64,000 bases of DNA from positions 62,001 to 126,000 of the forward strand of contig NZ_BMZT01000001.1 of NCBI RefSeq assembly GCF_014652935.1, read 5' to 3'. A program made the position numbers and the translations under genes. Source of the stretch: Luteimonas padinae. Its GTDB lineage: Bacteria; Pseudomonadota; Gammaproteobacteria; Xanthomonadales; Xanthomonadaceae. Of the stretch, positions 32,890 through 43,546 are shown in pieces. A model generated the notes under the pieces. That model was not told where the DNA came from and did not search any database. It saw nothing but the letters and a program-made list of their open reading frames with translations. The stretch's first letter is position 1, and each line of letters starts with the position of its first letter.

Positions 32890-33850
32890 CGAAGGCCGGG
32901 CCGACGCCCGTCCCCCGGCGATCGCGCTGATGGGCCCGACGGCGTCGGGCAAGACGGCGCTGGCGCTGGACTGGGCGGAGCGTTTCAACGGCGAGGTCAT
33001 CAGCGTGGATTCGGCGCTGGTCTACCGCGGCCTCGACATCGGCGCCGCCAAGCCCGACGCCGCCGAGCAGGCGCGTGCGCGCCACCACATGCTCGACCTG
33101 CGCGATCCGTGGGAAACCTATTCCGCCGCCGACTTCGCCCGCGACGCGCGCGCCGCGATCGACGACGTGGTGGCCCGTGGCCGCCTGCCGATCCTCGCCG
33201 GCGGCACCGGACTCTATTTCCGCGCGCTGCTGGAAGGCCTCGCGGAGATGCCGGCGGCGGATCCCGCGGTGCGCGCAGGGCTGGAGGCGGAAGCGCGCGA
33301 GCACGGCTGGTCGGCGCTGCACGCCGCGCTGGCCGAAGTCGATCCCGTCGCCGCCGCGCGTATCGGCCGCAACGATCCGCAGCGCATCCAGCGCGCGCTC
33401 GAGGTCTGGCGGATCAGCGGCCGTCCGATCAGCGCGTGGCAGCAGGACTCCGCCGCCGGCCGCGCGCGCCTGCCGCTGCGGGTGCTGAAGCTGGTGGTGG
33501 CGCCGGCCAGGCGCGCGGTGCTGCACGAACGCATCGCGCGCCGCTTCGACGCGATGCTGGCCGCCGGATTCCTCGACGAAGTGCGGGCGCTGCGGGCGCT
33601 GCCCGGGCTGCAGCGGCATCCCGCGCCGCTCGACCTGCCGGCGATCCGCGCCGTCGGCTACCGCCAGGCCTGGGAGTTCCTGGACGGGCGGGGCGACGCC
33701 GCGGACCTGCGCGAGCGCGGCATCGCCGCCACCCGCCAGCTCGCCAAGCGCCAGCTGACCTGGCTGCGCGGCGAACTCGATGCGCGCTGGTTCGATCCGG
33801 CCAGGCAGGCGGCGGAGCTCGACCGCGCGGTGCGGGACTTCCTCGGCTGA
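32879..33850 (+). CDS. miaA: tRNA dimethylallyltransferase
   Basis: Adds the isopentenyl group to A37 of tRNAs that read UNN codons. 323 residues (E. coli 316), ATG 32879 overlapping putP by 11 bp. P-loop [12 protein letters not shown], then [18 protein letters not shown] (the family motif) and [30 protein letters not shown] and [13 protein letters not shown] are near the C-terminus. Located just upstream of hfq, the conserved miaA-hfq-hflX order. Confidence 0.95.
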   Translation: MATDEGRADARPPAIALMGPTASGKTALALDWAERFNGEVISVDSALVYRGLDIGAAKPDAAEQARARHHMLDLRDPWETYSAADFARDARAAIDDVVARGRLPILAGGTGLYFRALLEGLAEMPAADPAVRAGLEAEAREHGWSALHAALAEVDPVAAARIGRNDPQRIQRALEVWRISGRPISAWQQDSAAGRARLPLRVLKLVVAPARRAVLHERIARRFDAMLAAGFLDEVRALRALPGLQRHPAPLDLPAIRAVGYRQAWEFLDGRGDAADLRERGIAATRQLAKRQLTWLRGELDARWFDPARQAAELDRAVRDFLG

Positions 33851-33991
33851 GCGCTCTGGTGCCCTCCACGGCCGTGCGCCGCGTCACGGCCACGCCCACG
33901 GGCCGGCCCATGCGCGCGCGGGTCGTATAAGATCCTCCGGACCGCCGCCGGGGAGTGGCATGGCGGCGCGGCCGGGGGCCGCATCACCCAT

Positions 33992-34003
33992 AACAACAAC
34001 AAC
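33992..34003 (+). promoter_or_regulatory. (AAC)4 tract in the hfq leader
   Basis: Four perfect AAC triplets end 15 bp before the hfq ATG. This fits the (A-R-N)n pattern bound by the distal face of Hfq, and Hfq is known to repress its own translation in E. coli. A self-binding site is inferred. A possible -10, TATAAG, lies at 33926-33931. Confidence 0.4.
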
Positions 34004-34018
34004 AGCTGGGGAACATTG

Positions 34019-34303
34019 ATGTCCAAGGGACAGTCCTTGCAGGACCCTTTCCTGAACGCGCTGCGCCGCGAACGCGTGCCGGTGTCGATCTACCTCGTCA
34101 ACGGCATCAAGCTGCAGGGCACGATCGAGTCCTTCGACCAGTTCGTCGTGCTCCTTCGCAATACCGTCAGCCAGATGGTCTACAAGCACGCGATCTCCAC
34201 CGTGGTGCCGGCGCGCAACGTGCGCGTGGGCCCGGGCGGCGGCGTGGTGCAGGCCGCGGACGAGCCGCAGGCCGGGGCCGGGATCGACGACGAAGCCGAG
34301 TGA
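34019..34303 (+). CDS. hfq: RNA chaperone Hfq
   Basis: Hexameric Sm-like protein pairing small RNAs with mRNAs. 94 residues from ATG 34019 (a TTG directly before it also opens the frame). Sm1 is [20 protein letters not shown] and Sm2 is [19 protein letters not shown] with the conserved YKHA. The starting [17 protein letters not shown] is the usual proximal-face region. The C-terminal tail is short, Gly-rich then acidic ([11 protein letters not shown]). Confidence 0.97.
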   Translation: MSKGQSLQDPFLNALRRERVPVSIYLVNGIKLQGTIESFDQFVVLLRNTVSQMVYKHAISTVVPARNVRVGPGGGVVQAADEPQAGAGIDDEAE

Positions 34304-34362
34304 CGCTTGCGTCGGCCGCCGGCGCCCCCATGTCGGGGGCATGACCCGACGCCGCCGACCGA

Positions 34363-35682
34363 ATGCCCACCGAGCTGTTTGAACGTTCCCGCAAGGGCGA
34401 GCACGCACTGCTGGTCCAGCCGCACCGCGGCGGCCCGCCGGACGAAGGTGCGCTGGAGGAGTTCGCCGAACTCGCCCGCTCGGCCGGCGCGAGCGTCGCC
34501 CACGTGATGGCGGCGCGCGTCGACCGCCCGAATCCAGCCACCCTGCTGGGCAGCGGCAAGCTCGACGAGATCAAGGCCGCGGCCGATGCCAGCGGCGCCG
34601 ACCTCGTGCTGGTCAACCACCCGCTGTCGCCGGGCCAGGAGCGCAACCTCGAGAAGTTCCTCGAGCGCCGCGTGGTCGACCGCACCGGGCTGATCCTCGA
34701 CATCTTCGCCCAGCGCGCACGCAGCCATGAAGGCAAGCTCCAGGTCGAGCTGGCGCAGCTGAAGCACATGGCCACGCGCCTGGTGCGCGGCTGGAGCCAC
34801 CTGGACAGCCAGCGTGGCGGTGCGATCGGCCTGCGTGGTCCCGGCGAAACCCAGCTCGAGACCGACCGCCGGCTGCTGCAGAAGCGCGTCGAGCAGCTCC
34901 AGGCCCGGCTTGCGAAGGTGGACGTGCAGCGCACCCAGATGCGCCGCGCCCGCGTGCGCAGCGAGCTGCCGCGCGTCGCCCTGGTGGGCTACACCAACGC
35001 CGGCAAGTCGACCCTGTTCAACGCCCTGACCGGCGCCGACGCCTACGCTGCCGACCAGCTGTTCGCCACCCTCGACCCCACGGTGCGCAGGATCACGCTG
35101 CCCGGCGGCCACGTGGTGCTGGCCGACACCGTCGGCTTCGTGCGCGACCTGCCGCACGAGCTGGTCGCCGCGTTCCGCTCGACCCTGAGCGAGGCCCGCG
35201 AGGCCGACCTGCTGGTGCACCTCATCGACGCCTCCGACCCGCTGCGCGACGAGCGCATCGCCCAGGTCGACGAGGTGCTGGCCGAGATCGGCGCCGGCGA
35301 CATCCCGCAGCTGCTGGTCTACAACAAGATCGACCGCCTCGGCGTGCCCGCCCGCCACGACCAGCCGCACGCCGGCGACCACGCCGACGAGGCCGCGGTG
35401 CGCGAGCGGGTCTGGATCTCGGCGCGCGACCGCGAGGGCCTGGACCTGCTGCGCGAGGCGCTGGCGCGGCGCCTGGGGCTTCGCCGGCTGCAGGCCGAGC
35501 TGCGCCTGCCGCCCGATGCCGGCCGGCTGCGCGCGCGCCTGCACGAGGTCGACGCGATCCGCGCCGAAGCCCACGACGAGCACGGCTGGACGCTCGACAT
35601 CGACCTGCCGCTCACCGATGCCCGGCGCCTCGCGGCGCAGGGGGACGGCGCACCGCTGCGGGCCCTGCTGCCCGCCGACTGA
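34363..35682 (+). CDS. hflX: GTPase HflX
   Basis: Ribosome-binding GTPase that splits stalled 70S ribosomes, notably after heat shock. 439 residues (E. coli 426). The N-terminal HflX domain has NPATLLGSGKLDEI and DRTGLILDIFAQRARSHEGKLQVELAQL. The linker GLRGPGETQLETDRRLL is the HflX hallmark. G1 is GYTNAGKSTLFNAL, G3 DTVGFVRDLP and G4 YNKID. Lies 59 bp after hfq. Confidence 0.95.
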   Translation: MPTELFERSRKGEHALLVQPHRGGPPDEGALEEFAELARSAGASVAHVMAARVDRPNPATLLGSGKLDEIKAAADASGADLVLVNHPLSPGQERNLEKFLERRVVDRTGLILDIFAQRARSHEGKLQVELAQLKHMATRLVRGWSHLDSQRGGAIGLRGPGETQLETDRRLLQKRVEQLQARLAKVDVQRTQMRRARVRSELPRVALVGYTNAGKSTLFNALTGADAYAADQLFATLDPTVRRITLPGGHVVLADTVGFVRDLPHELVAAFRSTLSEAREADLLVHLIDASDPLRDERIAQVDEVLAEIGAGDIPQLLVYNKIDRLGVPARHDQPHAGDHADEAAVRERVWISARDREGLDLLREALARRLGLRRLQAELRLPPDAGRLRARLHEVDAIRAEAHDEHGWTLDIDLPLTDARRLAAQGDGAPLRALLPAD

Positions 35683-35774
35683 GCGTGGGCGACGCCGGAC
35701 CGCGGCGCCCGCACCTTGTAGAATGCCCCTTCGCTGCCGGTCCCCGGCGGCGGGATCCCCAGACTGGAGCCAGC

Positions 35775-36932
35775 ATGGCCTGGAACATCCCCGGCAAGAA
35801 CAAAGACGACCGCGGTTCGGGCCGCGACGGTGGCAACGACCGCCGCCAGAACCCCTGGCCGCCGCGCCGCAGCGGCGGTGGCCGCGGGCGCGGGCCGTTC
35901 GACGGCCTCATCGACCAGCTCCGTGGCCTGTTCGGCGGTGGCGGCGGGGGCGGCAATCCGCTGCGCTGGATCGGCATCGCCCTGGTGCTGTTCCTCGCCT
36001 TCAACTGCTTCGTGCTGGTGGGCGAGCAGGACCGCGGGGTGGTGCTGCGCTTCGGCAAGTTCGCGCGCGTCATGCAGCCGGGCCCGAACTTCAAGCTGCC
36101 GTGGCCGATCGAGAGCGTCACCAAGATCAACACCACCGGCGTGCGCACCTTCAGCAACTCGCTGCCGGTGCTGACCCGCGACGAGAACATCGTCACCGTG
36201 TCGTTCAACGTGCAGTACCGCATCAGCGACCCGCAGATGTACCTGTTCGGCTCGCGCGACGCCGACCGCGTGCTCGAGCAGGTGGCGCAGAGCGCCGTGC
36301 GCGAGCAGATCGGCCGCGCCAACCTCGACTCCGCGCTCAACGCGCGCGGCCCGCTGTCGGCGGCCGCCGCGACCTCGCTGCAGGCCTCGCTCGAGACCTA
36401 CCGCACCGGCCTGATCGTGACCGAGCTGAGCCTGCAGGACGCCCGTCCGCCGGAGGAGGTCAAGCCGGCCTTCGACGAGGTCAACAGCGCCCAGCAGATG
36501 AACGAGCGCCTGGTGAACGAGGCCCGCGCCTACGCCGCCCGCATCGTGCCCGAGGCCCGCGGCCAGGCGCAGCGCGTGCGCACCACCGCCGAGGGCTACA
36601 AGACCGCCGCGGTCGCCAACGCCAGCGGTGACGCCCAGCGCTTCAGCCTGCTGGTCGACGAGTACAAGAAGGCCCCCGAGGTCACCCGCAAGCGCCTGTG
36701 GCTGGAGACGGTCGAAGAGGTGCTCGCCGAGAACCGCACCGTGGTCGGCGGCGATGGCCGCCAGCTGATCTACGTGCCGATGGCCGGCGAAGGCGCCGGC
36801 GCCGGGTCACAGCAGCCGCTGCTGACCCCGGACATGGTCGCGCCCGCCGCGGATGGCCGCGACGCCGGCGCGGTCGTGCCGGCCGCCCCCAGCAACCTGC
36901 CGCGCCCGCCGCGTGACGGAGCCAGCCGATGA
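35775..36932 (+). CDS. hflK: FtsH protease modulator subunit HflK
   Basis: SPFH/prohibitin-family membrane protein; with HflC it forms a large cage around FtsH on the periplasmic side. 385 residues from ATG 35775 after a TGGAG site. A Gly/Arg/Asn-rich cytoplasmic N-terminus (about 70 residues) precedes one helix, WIGIALVLFLAFNCFVLV, then the SPFH domain starting EQDRGVVLRFGKF. The coiled segment has INSAQQMNERLVNEARAYA-type sequence. The tail is Pro/Ala-rich. Overlaps hflC by 4 bp. A TAGAAT at 35719-35724 might be an extra promoter. Confidence 0.95.
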   Translation: MAWNIPGKNKDDRGSGRDGGNDRRQNPWPPRRSGGGRGRGPFDGLIDQLRGLFGGGGGGGNPLRWIGIALVLFLAFNCFVLVGEQDRGVVLRFGKFARVMQPGPNFKLPWPIESVTKINTTGVRTFSNSLPVLTRDENIVTVSFNVQYRISDPQMYLFGSRDADRVLEQVAQSAVREQIGRANLDSALNARGPLSAAAATSLQASLETYRTGLIVTELSLQDARPPEEVKPAFDEVNSAQQMNERLVNEARAYAARIVPEARGQAQRVRTTAEGYKTAAVANASGDAQRFSLLVDEYKKAPEVTRKRLWLETVEEVLAENRTVVGGDGRQLIYVPMAGEGAGAGSQQPLLTPDMVAPAADGRDAGAVVPAAPSNLPRPPRDGASR

Positions 36933-37792
36933 AGCCGCAACTGATCTTCCCCGTCATCCTGGTCGTCGTGCTCGGCCTGCTGGGCTCGATGTTTGTGGTC
37001 CGCGAGGGCCAGGTCGGCCTGGTGCTGAACCTGGGCCGCGTCGCCCGCACCGACCTCGCGCCGGGCCTGCACTTCAAGATCCCGCTGGTGGAGAGCGCGC
37101 GCGTGTTCGACCGCCGCTTCACCGCCAACGAGTTCCCGCCGGAGCGCTCGCTGACCTCCGAGCGCAAGGACGTGAGCGTGGACTTCGTCGCCATCGGCTT
37201 CATCGTCGACGCCGCCGACTTCTACCGCGCCACCGGTGGCAACGAGGAGCTGGTGACCGCGCGCCTGGCGCCGATCATCAAGGAATCGCTGCGCAACGAG
37301 ATCAACTCGCAGACCCTGACGGAGCTGGTCTCGGGCAACCGCGCCGAGCTGATCGAGCGCCAGCTGCCAGGGATCAACGAAGGCGCGAAGACGCTGGGCA
37401 TGCAGGTGGTCGACATCCGCTTCAAGCAGATCGACCTGCCCACCGACAGCGACGTCATCAGCCAGGTCTACGACCGCATGCGCGCCGAGCGCCGCCAGGT
37501 GGCCGCTGCGCTGCGCGCCGAGGGCGAGGAGCAGGCGCGCATCGTCCGCGCCGAGGCCGACCGCGAACAGACCGTGCTGCTGGCCGAGGCCGAGCGCGAC
37601 GCCCAGGTGCTGCGAGGCGAGGGCGACGCCGAGGCCGCGCGCATCTACGCCGAGGCCGCGAACCGCGATCCCGGGTTCTTCGCCTTCCAGCGCAGCCTGA
37701 ACGCCTATCGCCGCGCCTTCGCCTCGGGCGACGCCGTGGTGGTGCTGGAGCGCAACGACCCGTTCCTGCAGTACATGCGCAGCGACCGCTGA
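36929..37792 (+). CDS. hflC: FtsH protease modulator subunit HflC
   Basis: Partner of HflK, 287 residues (shorter than the 334 of E. coli). An N-terminal helix LIFPVILVVVLGLLGSMFVV is followed by the SPFH domain VREGQVGLVLNLGRV. FKQIDLPTDSDVISQVYDRMRAER leads into a long Glu/Ala/Arg-rich helix. EAANRDPGFFAFQRSLNAYR and LERNDPFLQYM close the protein, as in other HflC proteins. ATG overlaps the hflK stop. Confidence 0.95.
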   Translation: MKPQLIFPVILVVVLGLLGSMFVVREGQVGLVLNLGRVARTDLAPGLHFKIPLVESARVFDRRFTANEFPPERSLTSERKDVSVDFVAIGFIVDAADFYRATGGNEELVTARLAPIIKESLRNEINSQTLTELVSGNRAELIERQLPGINEGAKTLGMQVVDIRFKQIDLPTDSDVISQVYDRMRAERRQVAAALRAEGEEQARIVRAEADREQTVLLAEAERDAQVLRGEGDAEAARIYAEAANRDPGFFAFQRSLNAYRRAFASGDAVVVLERNDPFLQYMRSDR

Positions 37793-37808
37793 CCGGGAGC
37801 GCGGCCGC

Positions 37809-37997
37809 GTGAACGACCTGTGGGCCGCGCTGTGCCTGGTAGCCGTGTTCGAAGGCCTGGTGCTGTTCGCCGCACCCGGCGCCTGGAAGCGGGCGATGGC
37901 GCGGATGCTGGCCACGCCGGAACGCCAGCTGCGCCAGGTCGGCGCCATCGTGCTGGCTGCCGGCGTGCTGGCCCTGTGGTGGGTGCGCCAGGGCTGA
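37809..37997 (+). CDS. DUF2065 family small membrane protein (YjeT-like)
   Basis: 62 residues from GTG 37809. Two hydrophobic helices (LWAALCLVAVFEGLVLFAAP and QVGAIVLAAGVLALWW) flank a basic loop (WKRAMARML). DUF2065 members sit between hflC and purA across proteobacteria, as here, in E. coli as yjeT. Function unknown; co-occurrence with hflKC suggests a link to the FtsH complex. Confidence 0.85.
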   Translation: MNDLWAALCLVAVFEGLVLFAAPGAWKRAMARMLATPERQLRQVGAIVLAAGVLALWWVRQG

Positions 37998-38050
37998 GTC
38001 GCGCAGGGGTCGCGTCGCGGGCTGGCCCCGCGGACCCAAAGCCGGGATAA

Positions 38051-39415
<1,365 letters not shown>

Positions 39416-39486
39416 GTGCTTGAAGTGCGACCGGGGCCGCACTAAGGTGGGCGCGTCGGCATTGGGGAGCCGGCGAGGGAACTCGG

Positions 39487-41199
39487 GTGCAGGCATCCGG
39501 CGGACAGGAGTGCGAACGCCTCACGGCCAGTGACCGGCTGCAGCGCCAGACGGGTGGTTGTACGTGCCGTCATGGGCTGAGCCGGTTCCTGCGAGAGAAG
39601 GGCAGGCGCATTGCGCGTTCCCGCTGGTTTGCGAAGTGCCGCCCGCTGACAGCCCGGATCCCGGTTGCGACCGGGCCGCGGCGCCGGTGGCGGCCCGCCA
39701 CGCCGGCGTACATCCTGGATGCGGCCGCACTCGTGTTCGTGCTGGTCTTCCTGGCCGGCCTGGTGCTCAACCTGGTCGAGCCCTTCGGTCTGGCCAATGC
39801 CAGCAAGGCGCAGTCGATGCGCCTCAGCGCGCGCGTGGCCGCGCCGTTCTATGACGATTCCGCCCGTGACGCGATCGCGGTGGTGCTCATCGACGACCGC
39901 GCGCTGGACGCCATGGGGATAGGTTGGCCGCCCACCTATCGCCAGTACGACGCGCTGCTGCAGCGCGTCCTGGAGCAGCGGCCGCGCGCCGTCTACCTGG
40001 ATGTCCTCCTGCTGGAGGAGCGCGAGTACGACGACAGCTTCGAGAGCGCCTACGCCTCGCTGAACGCGGCCGTGGCCGCTCATGATCCGGCGATCCCGGT
40101 GTTCTTCGGCGTGGGCGCGCCCGGACAGTGTTCGATCTTCTCGAGCGACGGCGGCGTCCAGGACGTGGTGACCGGGTGGCAGGGCGTGGGCGCCGGCTAT
40201 CCGCTCCGCGTCGACGCCGACTCGGTGCACGAGGGTGCCGCGCACATGGCCTGCGACCGGCCGGGCGTGACCGGGGCCGGCACCGACTCGGTGGCATTCG
40301 CGTTGTACCGGCATGCCTGTGCCACGGGTTCGGAGGCGGGGTGCCGGGAAGCGGCGTCGGCGTTCCCGCCGGCTGCGATGGGTTTGCCGCTCGCCGTGCA
40401 GTGGGGCTGGCGGCCCCCGGTCCGGGACGGTGATGGCACGCGCTGCGAAGGGCCCCAGGACGTCGCCGCCCGGCGGCCGTCGCCGACCCGGATGGAGCGC
40501 TGGACCTCGGCGGCGCGCCTGACCTGGGACAGCTTCCGGGGTGCCGCGGACCCCGGGCGGGAGGACCGCAATCGCGAACGCTGCGTGTTCCCCCTGACCG
40601 TGTTCGCCGATGCGCTGGTGCACGACGAGACACTGATGGAGCGCGGACCCGGCGGCAGGCCGCTGCTGGAAGACCGGGTGGTTCTGGTGGGAACCCGACT
40701 GATCGGCCTGGACGACCTGGTCTCAACCCCGGTCAACCAGCAGGTCCCCGGCGTCTACCTGCACGCCATGGCGCTGGACAACCTCATGCAGTGGGGCCGC
40801 GACCGCGTGCACGTGAACGCGTCGCTGGGTCCGTGGATCGGACTGGGCACGGCAGTGCTGATGTCGCTGGCCGCGGGGTGGCTGCTGTTCCGCGCCGGTC
40901 CCGGGCGGCTGAGCGCCGTGCGCCTGCTGGGGCTGTCCGCCGTGCTGGCATTGATCGCCTACCTGCAGGTCCGGTTTGTCCAGGACGTGCTCCGCCAGCC
41001 TCCGCAGGACTGGCTGGGCTTGGGCGCGCTGGTGCTGGGTGCGGTGCTCTGGGTCGCGTCCAAGGGCGCGGAAGGCTGCAAGTGTGGTGCAAGGGGGAAC
41101 GACGATGAACACGCGATGGATGGTCTGGATGCTGGCGGGCCTGGTGCTGCCGGCGATGCAACTGGCGGCGCAGGAGCAGGGGTCCCCGGTCCTGGTTGA
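39487..41199 (+). CDS. CHASE2 domain membrane protein without output domain
   Basis: About 570 residues from GTG 39487 (start uncertain; GCGAGGGA upstream). A basic 75-residue N-terminus is followed by one helix (LDAAALVFVLVFLAGLVLNLV), a large extracytoplasmic CHASE2-type sensor (AIAVVLIDDRALDAMGIGWPPTYRQYDALL..RAVYLDVLL, ending VVLVGTRLIGLDDLVSTPVNQQVPGVYLHAMALDNL), and three C-terminal helices. CHASE2 usually feeds a kinase, cyclase or GGDEF domain; here nothing follows the helices except 35 low-complexity residues. Those residues overlap the next gene by 95 bp in another frame. The next two exported proteins may be its partners (inference). Confidence 0.75.
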   Translation: MQASGGQECERLTASDRLQRQTGGCTCRHGLSRFLREKGRRIARSRWFAKCRPLTARIPVATGPRRRWRPATPAYILDAAALVFVLVFLAGLVLNLVEPFGLANASKAQSMRLSARVAAPFYDDSARDAIAVVLIDDRALDAMGIGWPPTYRQYDALLQRVLEQRPRAVYLDVLLLEEREYDDSFESAYASLNAAVAAHDPAIPVFFGVGAPGQCSIFSSDGGVQDVVTGWQGVGAGYPLRVDADSVHEGAAHMACDRPGVTGAGTDSVAFALYRHACATGSEAGCREAASAFPPAAMGLPLAVQWGWRPPVRDGDGTRCEGPQDVAARRPSPTRMERWTSAARLTWDSFRGAADPGREDRNRERCVFPLTVFADALVHDETLMERGPGGRPLLEDRVVLVGTRLIGLDDLVSTPVNQQVPGVYLHAMALDNLMQWGRDRVHVNASLGPWIGLGTAVLMSLAAGWLLFRAGPGRLSAVRLLGLSAVLALIAYLQVRFVQDVLRQPPQDWLGLGALVLGAVLWVASKGAEGCKCGARGNDDEHAMDGLDAGGPGAAGDATGGAGAGVPGPG

Positions 41200-41500
41200 G
41201 AAGGTGTACGGCAAGCCGGCGGCGTTCGATCTGCAGGAAGGGAGCAACCGCTTCGTCCGCCTCGATCGGGCGCTGGATGCAAACGAGCTGGTCGGCGTGC
41301 GGGTGCTCGAAGTCTCCAGGAAGGGCTATGCGCTGCTGGACCTCCCCGGCGGCCGGGTGTGGGTCGACAAGCTCAGCCTGCGCTTCAACACCGCCGTGCC
41401 CAATGCCTACTGCGGGCGGCTGGGGGGAGACAGCTCCGTGTCCTTCGCCGACGACGTGGCCATGAACGCGGTCCGTGGCGCCGGCGAGGGCTGCAGGTGA
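41105..41500 (+). CDS. Small exported protein of unknown function
   Basis: 131 residues from ATG 41105 (AAGGGGGA site). Signal peptide MNTRWMVWMLAGLVLPAMQL ends near LAAQ. The mature part reads like a small beta-rich fold (GVRVLEVSRKGYALLDLPGG, then VWVDKLSLRF), possibly SH3-like, and has two Cys (NAYCGR, EGCR) that could pair. No family recognised. Its 5' end overlaps the CHASE2 gene by 95 bp and its stop overlaps the M48 gene start by 4 bp, so the three are probably expressed together. Confidence 0.7.
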   Translation: MNTRWMVWMLAGLVLPAMQLAAQEQGSPVLVEKVYGKPAAFDLQEGSNRFVRLDRALDANELVGVRVLEVSRKGYALLDLPGGRVWVDKLSLRFNTAVPNAYCGRLGGDSSVSFADDVAMNAVRGAGEGCR

Positions 41501-43023
41501 ACGGCACGGTCCGGAGGTGCGCGGCGGGCGCGCTGTTGGCGATGGCGATGCTGGCCCCGCCCGTCGCATCCGCGGACCAGCCACTGATCGACCGGCAGAC
41601 GCAGGAGCGGATCAAGGGCGGGCTCGGTCTCCTCCAGGGCCTTCGACAGTCATTCCGCCAGGACGCCGATCTGGCGCCGCTGGAGCGGCAGCGCCGTGCC
41701 TACGGGGTGGTGGAACATCCGCCGCTGGACCAGGCGCTCGCCCGCGTGATGGAGAGCCTGCGCCGCGCTGCCGGCGGAAACGCGCCCGCGGCCCGGATCC
41801 ATGTCACGCCCGACCCGGGCCTGCATGCCTATGCCACAGAGGAGGGGTCGATCTTCATCGCCGTGGGCATGTTGCGCAGCATGGAGACCGAGGACGAGCT
41901 CGCCGCCCTGGTCGCGCACGAGTACGCGCACGTGCTGCGCCGGCATGCCGGGCGTTCGGCGCTGCAGCGGACCAAGGACATCGCGGCGGGCCTGAGCGCG
42001 CTGTACATGGACTACGAGTACGGCGACCAGTCGGTGCGCGCCTCCCGTCCGGAAACCGCGTTCATCCGCAGCGCGCTGCTGCGCGAGGCCGCGATGCATT
42101 CGGTCCAGTCCGGCATCGTGCCCGGCCGTGCGCGGGTACAGGAGGACGAGGCCGACCGCATCGGCGTCGACCTGATGGTGGCGGCCGGCTACAACCCGGT
42201 AGGCATGGTCGAAATGCTCGGTCGGCTCGACGCCTGGGAGGCGCAGCGCAAGGCGGCCGCAGACGCCGCGGGCCAGCCGGCCACGCAGGGTGGCGTCGCC
42301 GACGCGGCTGTCCGCTATGCGCGGCGCAGCGACCAGGCGCGCTCGGCACGACGCAGCCTCGATGGCGACAGCACGGGCATCGTGGATGCCGTGATCACCT
42401 CGCTGGCGGATTCCACCCGCAGGGGCGTGAGCCGCGCCGGACGCAGCCACCGGGATTCCGATGCGCGCATCGAACTGGTGATGGAACACATCCAGGCGCG
42501 CCATGGCGACCGTGAGCGGCCCGACATGCGTCCGATGCCATGGGCCGGCGATGCACAGGCCGCCTCGCTGTTCGAGTCGATCGACCTGGTGCAGGCGCTG
42601 ATCGCCAGCAACGATGGCCGCCTCTCGCGTCCCGGGCCGGAGCAGGCGGCGGCACTGCGCCGGGTGGCCGCCAGCCCCGCGGGGCAGACGCCGCTGGGGC
42701 GCTACGTGATGCTGCGCTACCAGGCGCCGGTGCTGGGAAGCGACCAGGGCACGGCCGCCTGGCAGCAGGAACTCACGCGCAGGGACTCGCTGTTCGCGGC
42801 GCACCGGCTGGTGCTCGACCTGTCCAGCCGGCTGCGGCCGGAGCCCGCGGTGGGGATGTTCGAGACCAGCCGCCAGAGCCTGGACGATCCGCCGGAGCTC
42901 CTGCCCTACGGGATCCGCATCCATCGCCGGGCCGGCAACGCGGGGGTCGCCGACGGCTATGCGGCACGCTGCCGGGGCACGGGGAACGAGGCGCTCCGCA
43001 ACGCCTGCGCGAAGGCACGCTGA
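41497..43023 (+). CDS. Exported M48-family zinc metallopeptidase
   Basis: 508 residues from GTG 41497 (GTGA overlap with the previous stop). Signal peptide to about residue 26 (LLAMAMLAPPVASA). The zinc motif HEYAH is at 141-145, with the third ligand Glu218 in EDEADRIG. The flanking IFIAVGMLRSMETEDELAALVA and AAGYNPVGMVEML match soluble M48 peptidases of the BepA/LoiP type. Those proteins clear stalled outer-membrane proteins. The C-terminal 250 residues have no clear TPR pattern and no assigned domain. Coupled to the CHASE2 gene and the small exported protein. Confidence 0.85.
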   Translation: MNGTVRRCAAGALLAMAMLAPPVASADQPLIDRQTQERIKGGLGLLQGLRQSFRQDADLAPLERQRRAYGVVEHPPLDQALARVMESLRRAAGGNAPAARIHVTPDPGLHAYATEEGSIFIAVGMLRSMETEDELAALVAHEYAHVLRRHAGRSALQRTKDIAAGLSALYMDYEYGDQSVRASRPETAFIRSALLREAAMHSVQSGIVPGRARVQEDEADRIGVDLMVAAGYNPVGMVEMLGRLDAWEAQRKAAADAAGQPATQGGVADAAVRYARRSDQARSARRSLDGDSTGIVDAVITSLADSTRRGVSRAGRSHRDSDARIELVMEHIQARHGDRERPDMRPMPWAGDAQAASLFESIDLVQALIASNDGRLSRPGPEQAAALRRVAASPAGQTPLGRYVMLRYQAPVLGSDQGTAAWQQELTRRDSLFAAHRLVLDLSSRLRPEPAVGMFETSRQSLDDPPELLPYGIRIHRRAGNAGVADGYAARCRGTGNEALRNACAKAR

Positions 43024-43035
43024 CGCGCGGGAGGC

Positions 43036-43527
43036 TCAGTCCTCCAGCGCAGGGGGGCCGGCTGTCGGAAGGGCCTGCGCGCAGCGCTGGAGCAGCGCGA
43101 TGAGCTGGTCCTGCTCGCGCGTGCTCAGCGTGCGCAGCGCAGCGTCGATCGCCGCGCGTGCCACCTCGCTGCCGCGCGCGACCAGCTGCACGGCCTCCGG
43201 GGTCGCCTCCAGCGCCTGCACCCGCTTCAGGCGGGGGTGCGGGCTGCGGCGGACCAGGCCGTCGCGTTCGAGGCGCAGCATGATCTGGTGCATGGTCTGG
43301 GGCGAGACCCCGTTGCGTCGGGCCATCTCCGCATTCGAGGCACCGGGCTGCTCGACCAGCGCCATCAGCGCCAGCGCCTGCGGCCGGGTCATGTCCAGGC
43401 CTTCCTCCTGCAGTCGACGGTCCACCGCCGCGCTCAGGCCCAGATGCAGGCGGCGGGCCAGCACGCCGGTGCGGTAGGCACGTGATGTCCTGAATGCCTG
43501 CAGGCTGCTGGTCTTGCGGCCGGCCAT
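43036..43527 (-). CDS. MarR family transcriptional regulator
   Basis: 163 residues from ATG 43527 (GTG 43545 would add six). Winged helix: MTRPQALALMALVEQPGASNAEMARRNGVSPQTMHQIMLRLERDGLVRR, followed by a wing with RLKRVQALEATPEA. Long helices on both sides form the usual MarR dimer. Divergently transcribed from the efflux operon, with overlapping palindromes in the 75-bp gap, so it very likely represses that operon and itself. Ligand unknown. Confidence 0.9.
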   Translation of the reverse strand: MAGRKTSSLQAFRTSRAYRTGVLARRLHLGLSAAVDRRLQEEGLDMTRPQALALMALVEQPGASNAEMARRNGVSPQTMHQIMLRLERDGLVRRSPHPRLKRVQALEATPEAVQLVARGSEVARAAIDAALRTLSTREQDQLIALLQRCAQALPTAGPPALED

Positions 43528-43546
43528 CCGGGTCTCCGTCGTCACC

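Noticed and set aside
41105..41199. C-terminal tail of the CHASE2 protein as a real domain
   Set aside because: It is low-complexity Gly/Ala sequence read in another frame over the signal peptide of the next gene, probably a late stop only.
39487..41199. CHASE2 protein as a histidine kinase or cyclase
   Set aside because: No H-box, ATPase, GGDEF or cyclase motif follows the membrane helices.
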